Of a stretch of 64,000 nt of DNA, positions 8,505-17,421 are shown in pieces (within the stretch, counting starts at the first letter, position 1; each line of letters begins with the position of its first letter). This DNA is from Rhizobium aethiopicum (GTDB lineage Bacteria > Pseudomonadota > Alphaproteobacteria > Rhizobiales > Rhizobiaceae), in contig NZ_FMAJ01000001.1 in NCBI RefSeq assembly GCF_900094625.1, forward strand, positions 1 to 64,000. The letters run 5' to 3'. Both the position numbers and the translations under genes were made by a program. The notes under the pieces were generated by a model, which saw nothing but the letters and a program-made list of their open reading frames with translations, made no database searches and was not told where the DNA came from.

Positions 8505-8646
8505 CGGCAATACTCCAAATGGCGGGCGGGGCCGGCCATGCATGCTTAAATCGCGGTAATTGCCGACATTTTCTATTTATGCGATAATAAATTCGACAGT
8601 TTTGAGGAATGCGGTTTCGCGGTCGGTCGGCCCAGGAGGGGCGGAA

Positions 8647-9462
8647 ATGGCTGTTGTGCTGATTCTCGTCCTGCTTGTCGTCGGCTCCGTGTTGTTCCAC
8701 GTGCTGAGCCCGTGGTGGTGGACGCCGATCGCGTCAAACTGGACCTATATCGACAGCACGCTCGTCATCACCTTCTGGATCACCGGCATCGTCTTCGTGG
8801 CGGTGATTTCCTTCATGGCCTATTGCGTCTTCCGCTTTCGACACAGACCGGGCAACCGGGCCGCCTACGAGCCTGAGAACCGCAGACTGGAATGGCTGCT
8901 GGCGGGGGGAACCGCGCTCGGCGTCGCCGCCATGCTCGCGCCGGGCCTTGTCGTCTGGAACCAGTTCGTGACGGTGCCAGACGATGCCGCACCTGTGGAG
9001 GTCGTCAGCCAACAATGGCTTTGGAGTTTCCGCCTGCCGGGCGCAGACGGCAAGCTCGGCCGCGCGGAGACCCGCGACATCAGTGCCGACAATCCGCTCG
9101 GGCTGGACAAGAACGATGCAAACGGGCTCGACGATGTCATCGTCGAAGGCGGTGAATTGCATCTGCCTGTGGGGAAACCGGTGCGCATGTTGCTGCGTTC
9201 GGTCGATGTCCTTCACGATTTCTATGTGCCGGAATTCCGGGCCAAGATGGACATGATCCCCGGCATGATCACCTATTTCTGGTTCACGCCGACCCGGACC
9301 GGAAGCTTCGAGATCCTATGCGCCGAACTTTGCGGCGTCGGCCACTCGCAGATGCGCGGCACCGTCGTGGTCGATGAAGCCGCGGACTATCAGGCTTGGC
9401 TCGAGCAGCAGCAGACATTCACCCAGCTCATGGCATCGGGAGAGGCGCCGCCGGCAAACTGA
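8647..9462 (+). CDS. coxM: Cytochrome c oxidase subunit II (CuA)
   Basis: The 271-residue protein has two N-terminal membrane helices (~4-22 and ~38-62) plus a third hydrophobic stretch (~86-105), then a periplasmic cupredoxin domain. CuA ligands are present: H190 in VLHDFYVP, then C225, C229, H233 and M236 in CAELCGVGHSQM, with the aromatic QQWLWSF patch used for electron entry. CuA shows it takes electrons from cytochrome c rather than quinol. AGGAGG precedes the ATG at 8647. Order and content match the Bradyrhizobium coxMNOP alternative oxidase, so I use that symbol. Confidence 0.9.
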   Translation: MAVVLILVLLVVGSVLFHVLSPWWWTPIASNWTYIDSTLVITFWITGIVFVAVISFMAYCVFRFRHRPGNRAAYEPENRRLEWLLAGGTALGVAAMLAPGLVVWNQFVTVPDDAAPVEVVSQQWLWSFRLPGADGKLGRAETRDISADNPLGLDKNDANGLDDVIVEGGELHLPVGKPVRMLLRSVDVLHDFYVPEFRAKMDMIPGMITYFWFTPTRTGSFEILCAELCGVGHSQMRGTVVVDEAADYQAWLEQQQTFTQLMASGEAPPAN

Positions 9463-9531
9463 ACCTGCAGAGCGGCCGGAGGACGCGTGCCGGTTGATAT
9501 CAACCGGCGGGAAGGAAACGGAGGAGATATC

Positions 9532-11307
9532 ATGGTCGAGATTCCGTCCGGCGGCGCAGATGTCATCCCGCCCGCCGAAGTCGAGGATGTCGAACTCTAT
9601 CATCCCAGGAGCTGGTGGACGAAATATGTGTTCAGCCAGGATGCCAAGATCATTGCCGTGCAATATTCGCTGACCGCCATCGCCATCGGCCTGGTGGCGC
9701 TGGTGCTTTCCTGGCTGATGCGGATTCAGCTCGCCTTTCCCGGCTATTTCACATTCATCGATGCCGATCACTATTACCAGTTCATCACCATGCACGGCAT
9801 GATCATGGTGATCTATCTCTTGACGGCGCTCTTCCTCGGTGGCTTCGGCAACTACCTCATTCCGCTGATGGTCGGCGCCCGCGACATGGTGTTCCCTTAC
9901 GCGAACATGCTGAGTTACTGGATCTATCTGCTCGCCGTTCTGATCCTGGTCGCGGGCTTTTTTGCCCCCGGCGGCCCGACGGGGGCGGGCTGGACGCTTT
10001 ATCCGCCGCAGGCGGTTCTATCAGGCACGCCAGGCGGCAAGGACTGGGGCATCCTGCTCATGCTCTCTTCGCTGATCGTCTTCATCATCGGCTTCACCAT
10101 GGGCGGGCTGAATTATGTGGTGACCGTGCTGCAGGGTCGGGCGCGGGGCATGACGCTGATGCGGATGCCGCTCACCGTCTGGGGCATTTTCACCGCGACC
10201 GTGATGGCGCTGCTCGCCTTTCCCGCGCTATTCGTCGCCTGCGTCATGATGATGTTCGACCGCCTGCTCGGCACCAGCTTTTTCATGCCCGCCATTGTCG
10301 AAATGGGCGAGCAACTCCAACATGGCGGCGGCAGCCCGATCCTGTTCCAGCACCTGTTCTGGTTCTTCGGCCACCCGGAAGTCTATATCGTGGCGCTTCC
10401 GGCCTTCGGCATCGTTTCGGATCTGATCAGCACCCATGCGCGCAAGAACATCTTTGGCTACCGCATGATGGTCTGGGCGATCGTCATCATCGGCGCCCTG
10501 AGCTTCATCGTCTGGGCGCATCACATGTATGTCAGCGGCATGAACCCGGCCTTCGGCTTCTTCTTCGCCACCACGACGCTGATCATCGCCATCCCGACAG
10601 CGATCAAGGTCTACAATTGGGTGCTCACGCTGTGGCGCGGCGACATTCATCTGACGCTCCCCATGCTCTTTGCCCTCGCTTTCATCGTCACTTTCGTCAA
10701 TGGCGGGCTGACCGGCCTGTTCCTCGGCAATGTCGTCGTCGACGTGCCGCTGTCGGATACGATGTTCGTCGTCGCGCATTTCCACATGGTCATGGGCGTG
10801 GCGCCGATCCTCGTCATCTTCGGGGCGATCTATCACTGGTATCCGAAGGTCACGGGGCACATGCTGAACGAGGCGCTTGGCCAGATCCATTTCTGGGTCA
10901 CCTTCCTCGGCACCTATGCGATCTTCTTTCCGATGCATTATCTCGGCCTGCTCGGTGTGCCGCGCCGCTACTTCGAGCTCGGAGAAATAGCCTTCGTTCC
11001 GCCGTCGGCCCACACGCTGAACGTCTTCATCACCGTCATGGCGCTCGTCGTCGGGGCGGCGCAGATCGTCTTCCTGTTCAACCTGGTCTGGAGCCTTTCG
11101 CGGGGCAGGGAGGCGGGCGGCAACCCATGGCGGGCAACGACGCTCGAATGGCAGACGCCGCAGACGCCGCCGGCGCACGGAAACTGGGGCAAGGAGCTGC
11201 CGGTGGTCTATCGCTGGGCTTATGATTACAGCGTTCCGGGGGCGGCAGAGGATTTCATTCCGCAGACAGAGCCGCCAAGCGGCGTCACGCGGGAGGTTCC
11301 GGCATGA
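9532..11307 (+). CDS. coxN: Cytochrome c oxidase subunit I (heme-copper centre)
   Basis: The 591-residue, 12-13-helix catalytic subunit shows all redox ligands: H88 for the low-spin heme, H281 (HPEVY) with the cross-linking Y285, H330/H331 for CuB, and H416/H418 (AHFHM) for the two hemes. The glutamate of HPEVY (E283), the FGNY..ARDM loop of the D channel and the IPTAIK lysine (K359) of the K channel are present, so this is an A-family proton pump. GGAGGA precedes ATG 9532. The last four bases overlap the next gene (ATGA). It works as the core of the terminal oxidase reducing oxygen to water in the inner membrane. Confidence 0.93.
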   Translation: MVEIPSGGADVIPPAEVEDVELYHPRSWWTKYVFSQDAKIIAVQYSLTAIAIGLVALVLSWLMRIQLAFPGYFTFIDADHYYQFITMHGMIMVIYLLTALFLGGFGNYLIPLMVGARDMVFPYANMLSYWIYLLAVLILVAGFFAPGGPTGAGWTLYPPQAVLSGTPGGKDWGILLMLSSLIVFIIGFTMGGLNYVVTVLQGRARGMTLMRMPLTVWGIFTATVMALLAFPALFVACVMMMFDRLLGTSFFMPAIVEMGEQLQHGGGSPILFQHLFWFFGHPEVYIVALPAFGIVSDLISTHARKNIFGYRMMVWAIVIIGALSFIVWAHHMYVSGMNPAFGFFFATTTLIIAIPTAIKVYNWVLTLWRGDIHLTLPMLFALAFIVTFVNGGLTGLFLGNVVVDVPLSDTMFVVAHFHMVMGVAPILVIFGAIYHWYPKVTGHMLNEALGQIHFWVTFLGTYAIFFPMHYLGLLGVPRRYFELGEIAFVPPSAHTLNVFITVMALVVGAAQIVFLFNLVWSLSRGREAGGNPWRATTLEWQTPQTPPAHGNWGKELPVVYRWAYDYSVPGAAEDFIPQTEPPSGVTREVPA

Positions 11308-12017
11308 GCGTCACGCTGATCTTCCTTGCCTTGATCGGCGCCATCATCGTCTGGTGGCTGGCCGGACAGCGGCTGACCTCAAAGCCCTGGCTGGAGACCG
11401 GATCCATTCCTCCGCCCGACATTGCCGGCGCCGACCCGCGGCCGGCGCCGGCGGTCAAAATCGGCCTCTTCGTCTTTCTCGGCGTCGTCGGCGCCGTCTT
11501 CAGCCTTTCCGTCAGCGCCTATTTCATGCGCATGGCATCGGCGGACTGGTGGGCTACACCGGTGCCGCGGCTGCTCTGGATCAACACCGCTGCGCTGGCA
11601 TCAAGCAGCGCTGCGCTGGAATGGGCGAAAAGCCAAGCGAGGCATGAGCGCATGGAACGCCTGCGGCCGGCGCTTGTCGCTGCATTTGTCCTTGCCGGCT
11701 TCTTTCTCGTCGGCCAGATCCAGGCGTGGCGAGAGCTTGCGGCCGCCGGCTACGTACTTGCCGACAATCCCGCCAATAGTTTCTTCTACATGCTGACCGG
11801 CCTGCACGGTCTGCATATTCTCGGTGGGCTTGCCGTGCTCGCTCACACGACCTTGAAGGCATTCACGAGCGAGGCAACGACGGAGCGGCTGAACCTCAGC
11901 GTCGACCTTTCAGCGATTTACTCTCACTTCATGCTCGCCGTCTGGCTCATTCTCTTTGCGCTCTTTGCCGGATGGGCGAACGATTTCGTCGATCTCTGCC
12001 GCACATTGCTCAATTAG
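11304..12017 (+). CDS. coxO: Cytochrome c oxidase subunit III-like protein
   Basis: The 237-residue membrane protein starts inside the stop of coxN (ATGA overlap), showing translational coupling. It has about seven hydrophobic segments and subunit-III-like signatures such as FFYMLTGLHGLHILGG and IYSHFMLAVWLILF near the C-terminus. It is followed by a second subunit-III-type gene, the arrangement described for CoxO/CoxP of Bradyrhizobium. Subunit III stabilises the catalytic core and proton uptake in related oxidases. Confidence 0.82.
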   Translation: MSVTLIFLALIGAIIVWWLAGQRLTSKPWLETGSIPPPDIAGADPRPAPAVKIGLFVFLGVVGAVFSLSVSAYFMRMASADWWATPVPRLLWINTAALASSSAALEWAKSQARHERMERLRPALVAAFVLAGFFLVGQIQAWRELAAAGYVLADNPANSFFYMLTGLHGLHILGGLAVLAHTTLKAFTSEATTERLNLSVDLSAIYSHFMLAVWLILFALFAGWANDFVDLCRTLLN

Positions 12018-12041
12018 AGCGCCGAACCGGGAGATTTGCAG

Positions 12042-12764
12042 ATGGCACAGACTGTCGAAACACACGGCGACCCCAACGTCATCAGACCGGCGGGCCTGCG
12101 CGGTGTCGCTGCGGATTTCGCCTCGGATCAGCGCGCCTTCAAGAGCGCCTCCTGGGGCAAGGCGATGATGTGGATCTTTCTCCTCAGCGACACTTTCGTC
12201 TTCGGCTGTTTCCTGATTGCCTATATGACCGCCCGCATGTCGACGCCCGTTGCATGGCCCAATCCGAGCGAGGTCTTCGCGCTACATATAGGTGGCCAGA
12301 ACGTTCCGCTGATCCTGATTGCGATCATGACCTTCGTGCTGATCTCGAGCAGCGGCACCATGGCGATGGCGGTCAATTTCGGCTATCGACGCGACCGCGG
12401 GAAGACGGCGGCGCTGATGCTGCTGACGGCGCTTCTCGGGGCAACCTTCGTCGGCATGCAGGCTTTCGAATGGACGAAGCTGATCACCGAAGGCGTGCGC
12501 CCCTGGGAGAATCCCTGGGGCGCGGCGCAGTTCGGATCGACCTTCTTCATGGTAACGGGCTTTCACGGCACCCATGTCACGATCGGCGTCATCTTCCTCC
12601 TCATCGTCGCGCGCAAGGTCTGGCGCGGCGATTTCGATGAGGAACGGCGCGGCTTCTTCACCAGCCGGCGAGGGCAGTACGAGGCCGTCGAGATCATGGG
12701 CCTCTACTGGCATTTCGTCGATCTGGTCTGGGTCTTCATCTTTGCATTCTTCTATCTGTGGTGA
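12042..12764 (+). CDS. coxP: Cytochrome c oxidase subunit III
   Basis: The 240-residue protein is a canonical COX3: five or more helices, FFMVTGFHGTHVTIGVIFLL near residues 170-190 and the C-terminal YWHFVDLVWVFIFAFFYLW, with the conserved His, Glu and Trp residues. GGGAG precedes ATG 12042. Having both this and the divergent CoxO suggests either two distinct subunit-III proteins in one enzyme or one that has specialised. It is in the same operon as coxMNO. Confidence 0.9.
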   Translation: MAQTVETHGDPNVIRPAGLRGVAADFASDQRAFKSASWGKAMMWIFLLSDTFVFGCFLIAYMTARMSTPVAWPNPSEVFALHIGGQNVPLILIAIMTFVLISSSGTMAMAVNFGYRRDRGKTAALMLLTALLGATFVGMQAFEWTKLITEGVRPWENPWGAAQFGSTFFMVTGFHGTHVTIGVIFLLIVARKVWRGDFDEERRGFFTSRRGQYEAVEIMGLYWHFVDLVWVFIFAFFYLW

Positions 12765-12771
12765 GGTCGTC

Positions 12772-13137
12772 ATGAGCGAGACAACGGTACACGGGCAGAC
12801 CCATACGGCGCATGCACAGGCACATACCGGGCAGCAACACCCGATCCGGCTCTATCTCTTCGTCTGGGGCCTGCTTTTCGTGCTCAGCGCCTTTTCCTAC
12901 ATGATCGATTATCTCGGCATTCAGGGTTATGTCAGGTGGACGCTGATTCTTGTGTTCATGATGCTGAAGGCCGGCCTGATCGTTGCCGTCTTCATGCATA
13001 TGGCGTGGGAGCGGCTGGCGCTCGTCTACGCCATCCTGCTGCCGCCGGTGCTGGTGCTGGTCTTCGTGGCGCTGATGGTATCGGAATCGCAGTATACGAT
13101 TTTCACCCGGCTCGCCTTTTTCGGCGCTACGCCCTGA
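12772..13137 (+). CDS. Small cytochrome c oxidase subunit (prokaryotic COX4 type)
   Basis: The 121-residue product has a His/Thr-rich cytoplasmic head (about residues 1-25, HTAHAQAHTGQQH) and three membrane helices, with the characteristic MLKAGLIVAVFMHM sequence of the COX4_pro family. The gene starts 7 bases after coxP and ends the operon. The His-rich head could bind copper transiently, which is inference. No heme A synthase, CtaG-like copper chaperone or Sco gene follows, so assembly factors must come from elsewhere in the genome. Confidence 0.85.
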   Translation: MSETTVHGQTHTAHAQAHTGQQHPIRLYLFVWGLLFVLSAFSYMIDYLGIQGYVRWTLILVFMMLKAGLIVAVFMHMAWERLALVYAILLPPVLVLVFVALMVSESQYTIFTRLAFFGATP

Positions 13138-13216
13138 GCGGCGCTATTCGCTTTGGCGAACTCGCGCCTCCCAGCCCTGACTGTAAAGCGGGCAACTTCC
13201 TCTAGTAAGACAGCAT

Positions 13217-13262
13217 GCGCCCATCGACCCGAAAATCGATTCCGATTTTTGGGCCGATGCGC
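13217..13262. repeat. Interspersed palindromic repeat
   Basis: GCGCCCATCGACCCGAAAAT and its imperfect complement ATTTTTGGGCCGATGCGC form a long stem with a short loop. This resembles a short palindrome (CGGAATCGATTTTCGG type) scattered in rhizobial intergenic regions. It sits between the oxidase operon and the next gene and may also act as a transcript end. Confidence 0.6.
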
Positions 13263-13292
13263 TAGAGCTTTGATCGTCAGGAGGGGCTTGAT

Positions 13293-13874
13293 ATGGCTGA
13301 AGTGTTATTGTTCCACCACGCACAAGGGTTGACCCCCGGCGTGCGTGCCTTCGCCGACGAGATCGAGGCAGCCGGCCACATAGTGCACACGCCTGACCTA
13401 TTCGAGGGCCGGACGTTCGCGAGCATCGAGGACGGGCTCGCCTATGTCCGCGAGATCGGATTCGAAGCCGTCCGGGAACGTGGCGTTCGGGTCGCCGACG
13501 AACTGCCTGCCGAACTGGTCTATGCCGGCTTCTCATTCGGTGTGCTGCCGGCGCAGAAGTTGGCGCAAACTCGACCTGGCGCCCGCGGAGCTATGCTTTT
13601 CCATTCCTGCCTGCCGATCAGCGGCGAGTGGGCCTTCGGACCTTGGCCGGACGGTGTCCCGGTCCAGATCCACGGCATGGACAAGGATCCGATCTTCGTC
13701 GGCGAGGGCGACATCGATGCCGCCCGCGAGATCGTGGCAAAGGTCGCCGACGCGGAGCTCTTCCTCTATCCCGGCGACCAGCACTACTTCGCCGACAGCT
13801 CGCTTCCGTCATTTGACGCTGATGCAGCCGCGCTCCTCACTGCCCGCGTGCTTGCGTTTCTGGGGCGCGTCTGA
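13293..13874 (+). CDS. Dienelactone hydrolase family protein
   Basis: The 193-residue alpha/beta hydrolase starts MAEVLLFHHAQGLTPG and has the nucleophile elbow GFSFG (~residues 77-81) and a C-terminal GDQHYF histidine. Classical dienelactone hydrolases use Cys in this elbow; here it is Ser, as in many uncharacterised relatives. An acidic residue probably comes from the GMDKDPIF region. CAGGAGG precedes the ATG. The substrate is unknown; it is cytoplasmic, with no signal peptide, and single. Confidence 0.82.
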   Translation: MAEVLLFHHAQGLTPGVRAFADEIEAAGHIVHTPDLFEGRTFASIEDGLAYVREIGFEAVRERGVRVADELPAELVYAGFSFGVLPAQKLAQTRPGARGAMLFHSCLPISGEWAFGPWPDGVPVQIHGMDKDPIFVGEGDIDAAREIVAKVADAELFLYPGDQHYFADSSLPSFDADAAALLTARVLAFLGRV

Positions 13875-13981
13875 TTTCGGCGTTCATGGCTTGCTCGTAC
13901 CCAGCGGCCGACAATCCAAAAAATGTCAGATAAACGCGTCCTAAAACACGATGGAGGTCGCGCTCAAAGGCAGACTCGGCA

Positions 13982-15025
13982 ATGATGGCGCCGTTTGCCA
14001 TACCGGTCTTAGACCCCATGATCTTCATTCCTCTTCCCTTCGTCGCTGCCCTCCTGCTGCTCATCCTGTTCGTCGTGGTCCTCAGGCGCGACGAGGAGGC
14101 GGCGCCAAACCTGCCTTTTCTGGCGCTGATCCTGCTTTCGGCGCTGCAATCCGTGCTTTCCGGCCTGCGTTGGGGTTATGGCATGCAAGCGGTGGGGCTG
14201 GTTGCGCCCGTGATGGCGGCGATGGTGCCGCCGCTTGCTTATGCCGGGGTTTCCAGACTGATGAGGACGAGCCGGCAGCCGCTTGCGGCACGGATCGGGC
14301 TGCATGCCGTGCCGGCTATCCTCATCCTGCTGCTGGTAGCCTTATGGCGGGACGCCATCGACATGGCGCTGGTGCTCGTCTTCGTCGGTTATGCGCTGGC
14401 GATCCTGCTTCTCATGCGCCCGGGGGCGGATGCACTGCGGCTCGCGCCATTCGAGGGGGCCGTGCCGGCCTATCGAGCAATTATCTTCGCGGCCGCCGCA
14501 CTGTGTCTCTCGGCCGCCGTCGATATCTTTGTCTTTTTCGATTTGACCTCGGCACATGGCGAGCGGGCGCTGGCGCTGATCAGCGTGGGGAACCTCGCCG
14601 CCCTGGTTATTCTCGGCATCGCGGCGGCGGCCGCCAGCCGCAGCCGCGCGCCGGCGGAGGTGGCGGAGGCAGCGTCGAGGCCCGAATCCACCGAGGACAA
14701 GGAAACAATTGCGGCGGTCGATGCGCTGATGGAGGCGAAGAAGCTCTACCGCGACGCCAATCTCAACCTCGACAGGCTCGCCCGCAAGGCAGGCATCCCC
14801 GCCCGCCAGATCTCGGGAGCGGTCAACCGGGCGATGGATAAGAACGTCTCGCAATATGTCAATGACTACAGGATCGGCGAGGCCTGCCGCCTGCTGTCCG
14901 TCACGGAAAAATCGGTGACCGAGGTGATGTTCGAGGTCGGCTTCCAGACCAAGTCGAATTTCAATCGGGAGTTCAGGCGTGTGACCGATATGACGCCAGT
15001 GGCTTGGCGGCAGAGGAGGGAGTAA
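13982..15025 (+). CDS. AraC-type regulator with N-terminal multi-span membrane domain
   Basis: The 347-residue protein has about seven hydrophobic segments in residues ~10-230, then a ~30-residue hydrophilic linker (PAEVAEAASRPESTEDKE) and a C-terminal AraC/XylS DNA-binding domain. The domain shows NLNLDRLARKAGIPARQIS for the first helix-turn-helix and EVMFEVGFQTKSNFNREFRR for the second. A membrane-tethered AraC protein probably senses a membrane or periplasmic cue and binds DNA at the inner membrane. The target is unknown; the neighbouring exporter operon at 15441 in the same direction is a candidate. Start 13982 (ATGATG) has a moderate ribosome site; M13 at 14018 is an alternative. Confidence 0.85.
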   Translation: MMAPFAIPVLDPMIFIPLPFVAALLLLILFVVVLRRDEEAAPNLPFLALILLSALQSVLSGLRWGYGMQAVGLVAPVMAAMVPPLAYAGVSRLMRTSRQPLAARIGLHAVPAILILLLVALWRDAIDMALVLVFVGYALAILLLMRPGADALRLAPFEGAVPAYRAIIFAAAALCLSAAVDIFVFFDLTSAHGERALALISVGNLAALVILGIAAAAASRSRAPAEVAEAASRPESTEDKETIAAVDALMEAKKLYRDANLNLDRLARKAGIPARQISGAVNRAMDKNVSQYVNDYRIGEACRLLSVTEKSVTEVMFEVGFQTKSNFNREFRRVTDMTPVAWRQRRE

Positions 15026-15098
15026 GGTGCGGGGCCACCCGGCCTTGCTCTTCTATTCGGGACTCGCCATTGATTGTTGTGGCGGGCATGCCATGGGA

Positions 15099-15294
15099 CA
15101 CCCCCCTCTGCCCTACCGGGCATCTCCCCCACAAGGGGGGAGATTGGCTGGGCGACATAGCTTTCTCAAACAACTAAAGCCCAAAACAACCAAAGCATTG
15201 TAATTGTCGATGCCGTTCGAGAGGGACCGATGGTCAAGCCTCTTGCCGATCTCCACCCTTGTGGGGGAGATGCCCGGCAGGGCAGAGGGGGGTG
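15099..15294. repeat. RIME-like palindromic element, copy 1
   Basis: The two ends are near-perfect inverted copies: CACCCCCCTCTGCCCTACCG at the left and the complement of CGGCAGGGCAGAGGGGGGTG at the right, extending through CATCTCCCCCACAAGGG for roughly 45 bases each. The internal part carries GAGAGGGACCGATGGTCAAG, shared with copy 2 at 34437-34612. It fits the rhizobial intergenic mosaic elements (RIME). It fills most of the 415-base gene gap 15026-15440; the rest upstream of 15441 has no gene I can support. Confidence 0.8.
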
Positions 15295-15440
15295 CCACAC
15301 GGCAATACAGTTGTTGGGCGAGGCGCGCATGCGCAGTCACGGCCGCCAACAGTGCAGCCACCACGTACATAATCGCGATCGAGGACCGCCTGAAACATGT
15401 TCGAGGTCGCGGTTTTATCGCCGGCGGCCATTCTGTGGGC

Positions 15441-16631
15441 ATGAACACGACATCGGAACATGAACGACACCTTGCCGCCAGCCTCAGATCGCTTTCGATT
15501 GTGCCCGCGGCCGTCGAGACGCAGCCGCCGGAACGCCGAGCCCGGCGGCTGGGAGTGTCAACGATGCTGGTCCTTGCGGGGGCGGTGTCGCTGACGGCGG
15601 TTCTTCTTTATCGGCCGGATGCGCTGGAGCGGATCGAGGCGACGCTTGCAAGGCTTATGGATGGCGACGCAGCGTCATCGGCTGGTGGAGCGGCGCTGCC
15701 AGTCATGGCTTTGCCCGAGGATACGGCGGTCGACAAAGCCGCGCCTAATCAGGACACGGTCGCACCGATCAGGGGTACGACCGCGCCGAGCCGCGAGATC
15801 AGCGGCTCCGGTTATGTCGTAGCGCCCGACATCACCACCGTCTTTTCCAGATATGAGGGGCGGATCGTCGCCGTCGAGGTAGAGGCGGGCGATCGCGTCG
15901 TCGCCGGGCAGGTGCTCGTGCGGCTCGATGATGCGGGTGCAGGCTTTGCGCTTCGAGGCGCTTACATAGAAAGGCGGGCGGCGGAGCTAACGCTGGAGGC
16001 GAGGAATATTACGCTCGTTCAGGCGCGGTCTTCGCTGGATCGTGCCGAGCGGTTGGCCGGGCGCGACGCCATGTCGGCCGAGGCGCTGGAGGCAGCGCGC
16101 ACTGCCTTCGACACGGCCGGCAATGCCGCGGCACAAGCAAGGCAGGATCTCGAAAAGGCGAAGCTCGATATCGACAGGGCGCGCGAGCAGGTCGAGGCGC
16201 TGACCGTGCGGGCGCCGATTGCTGGCACCGTGACGCGGCTTGATGCGCATTCCGGCGACACGGTGCTGTCACGCGAGGACAGCGTGCGTGAGAATGAAAG
16301 CCTGCTCGCCATCACCGATATGACCAGCCTGGCGATCGATGCCGATGTCGCCGAGGCCAACATGGCGCTGCTGCGGCCGGGTCTCAAAGGCGAGGCGGTG
16401 CTCGACGGCTTTCCCGATAAGCCCTTCGCGGTCGAAGTGGCCAAAGTTGCGCCGGTCATTTCCAAGGAGAAGGGCACGGTGATGTTGCGCCTGTCGGCCT
16501 CTTCGCCGCCACCGGGCATGCGGCCTGCGATGGCCGTGCGCATCCGGCTGGTAGTTGGCGAGGAGCCAGCGGGTACTCACACAGCACCGTCCTTCGAGGC
16601 TCCGGCCGCTGGCCTGCGCATCTCAGGATGA
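15441..16631 (+). CDS. Periplasmic adaptor (HlyD/MacA-like) of an ABC exporter
   Basis: The 396-residue membrane-fusion protein has a cytoplasmic N-terminus, one membrane anchor (~residues 34-54, LGVSTMLVLAGAVSLTAVLL) and a biotinyl-lipoyl half-motif (VEAGDRVVAGQVLVRLDD, ~residues 150-167). A coiled-coil hairpin rich in Ala/Glu/Arg (~175-255) and a second lipoyl half (VRAPIAGTVTRLDAHSGD) follow, then a beta-barrel. It links an inner-membrane exporter to an outer-membrane channel. I start at ATG 15441 because the upstream in-frame sequence is the RIME-like repeat. The next three genes supply ATPase and permeases. The absence of an outer-membrane factor gene suggests use of a shared TolC. Confidence 0.88.
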   Translation: MNTTSEHERHLAASLRSLSIVPAAVETQPPERRARRLGVSTMLVLAGAVSLTAVLLYRPDALERIEATLARLMDGDAASSAGGAALPVMALPEDTAVDKAAPNQDTVAPIRGTTAPSREISGSGYVVAPDITTVFSRYEGRIVAVEVEAGDRVVAGQVLVRLDDAGAGFALRGAYIERRAAELTLEARNITLVQARSSLDRAERLAGRDAMSAEALEAARTAFDTAGNAAAQARQDLEKAKLDIDRAREQVEALTVRAPIAGTVTRLDAHSGDTVLSREDSVRENESLLAITDMTSLAIDADVAEANMALLRPGLKGEAVLDGFPDKPFAVEVAKVAPVISKEKGTVMLRLSASSPPPGMRPAMAVRIRLVVGEEPAGTHTAPSFEAPAAGLRISG

Positions 16632-16716
16632 GGGCTGATCGGTGTGCCGCGAGTTGAGCGGTTCCGTTGCCGCGAACCTTCAAGCCGATGACCAGTAACC
16701 GCAAAGGAACAGAAGC

Positions 16717-17421
16717 ATGACAGACACCACAGAAGCCTATATCGCCCTTGCCGGCGTCAGGAAGTCCTTCAGGATCGGAGCGGGGACGATACCGATTTTT
16801 TCCGGACTCGATCTTTCCATTCCTCGCGGGGATTTCGTCGCTGTCATGGGGCCTTCTGGTTCCGGGAAGTCGACATTGCTCAATATGCTCGGTGGTATCG
16901 ACAGCCCCGATGCCGGCAAGATCAGGGTCGGCCGCAGCCATCTCGAGCAGATGGGCGAAGGGGCAAGAGCGGTCTGGCGGGCACATGCCATGGGCATCGT
17001 CTTCCAGTTTTACAATCTGCTGCCGATGCTGAATGCGGCGGAGAACATCGAGCTGCCGCTGCTATTGAAGCCGCTCGGCCGCAAAGAGCGGCGGGCCCGC
17101 GTCGATACGGTCATGGATCTCGTCGGGCTTGCGGGCCGGCAGCGACAGTTTCCGTCGAGCATGTCCGGCGGGCAGCAGCAGCGCGTCGGCATTGCGCGGG
17201 CCATCGTCACCGATCCCGATCTCATTCTCTGCGACGAGCCGACCGGCGATCTCGATCGCAAATCGGCCGATGATATCCTGGAGATGCTGAGCTTTCTCAA
17301 TCGCGAGCTTCAGAAGACCATCATCATGGTCACGCATGATCCCGAGGCCGCTTCCTTTGCCCGGCGCACGCTGCATCTCAACAAGGGCGAATTCGTCAGC
17401 GAAGAAAGGCCGGGCAGATGA
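16717..17421 (+). CDS. ABC exporter ATPase (LolD/MacB type)
   Basis: The 234-residue ATPase carries Walker A GPSGSGKST (~residues 46-54), the family-typical FQFYNLLPMLNAAEN Q-loop, signature MSGGQQQR, Walker B LILCDEPTGDLD and the H-loop THD. These features place it in the MacB/LolD/FtsE group that pairs with FtsX-fold permeases in mechanotransmission rather than classical import. AAAGGA precedes the ATG. It overlaps the next gene by four bases (ATGA). Confidence 0.93.
   Translation: MTDTTEAYIALAGVRKSFRIGAGTIPIFSGLDLSIPRGDFVAVMGPSGSGKSTLLNMLGGIDSPDAGKIRVGRSHLEQMGEGARAVWRAHAMGIVFQFYNLLPMLNAAENIELPLLLKPLGRKERRARVDTVMDLVGLAGRQRQFPSSMSGGQQQRVGIARAIVTDPDLILCDEPTGDLDRKSADDILEMLSFLNRELQKTIIMVTHDPEAASFARRTLHLNKGEFVSEERPGR

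Noticed and set aside
9615..11225. Long open frame inside coxN on the same strand
   Set aside because: It is a +1/+2 frame shadow of the oxidase gene, rich in Arg/His/Pro with no domain, created by high-GC codon bias.
15113..15470. Several short open frames in the RIME-like element
   Set aside because: They are translations of the palindromic repeat and shared inverted ends, not genes.
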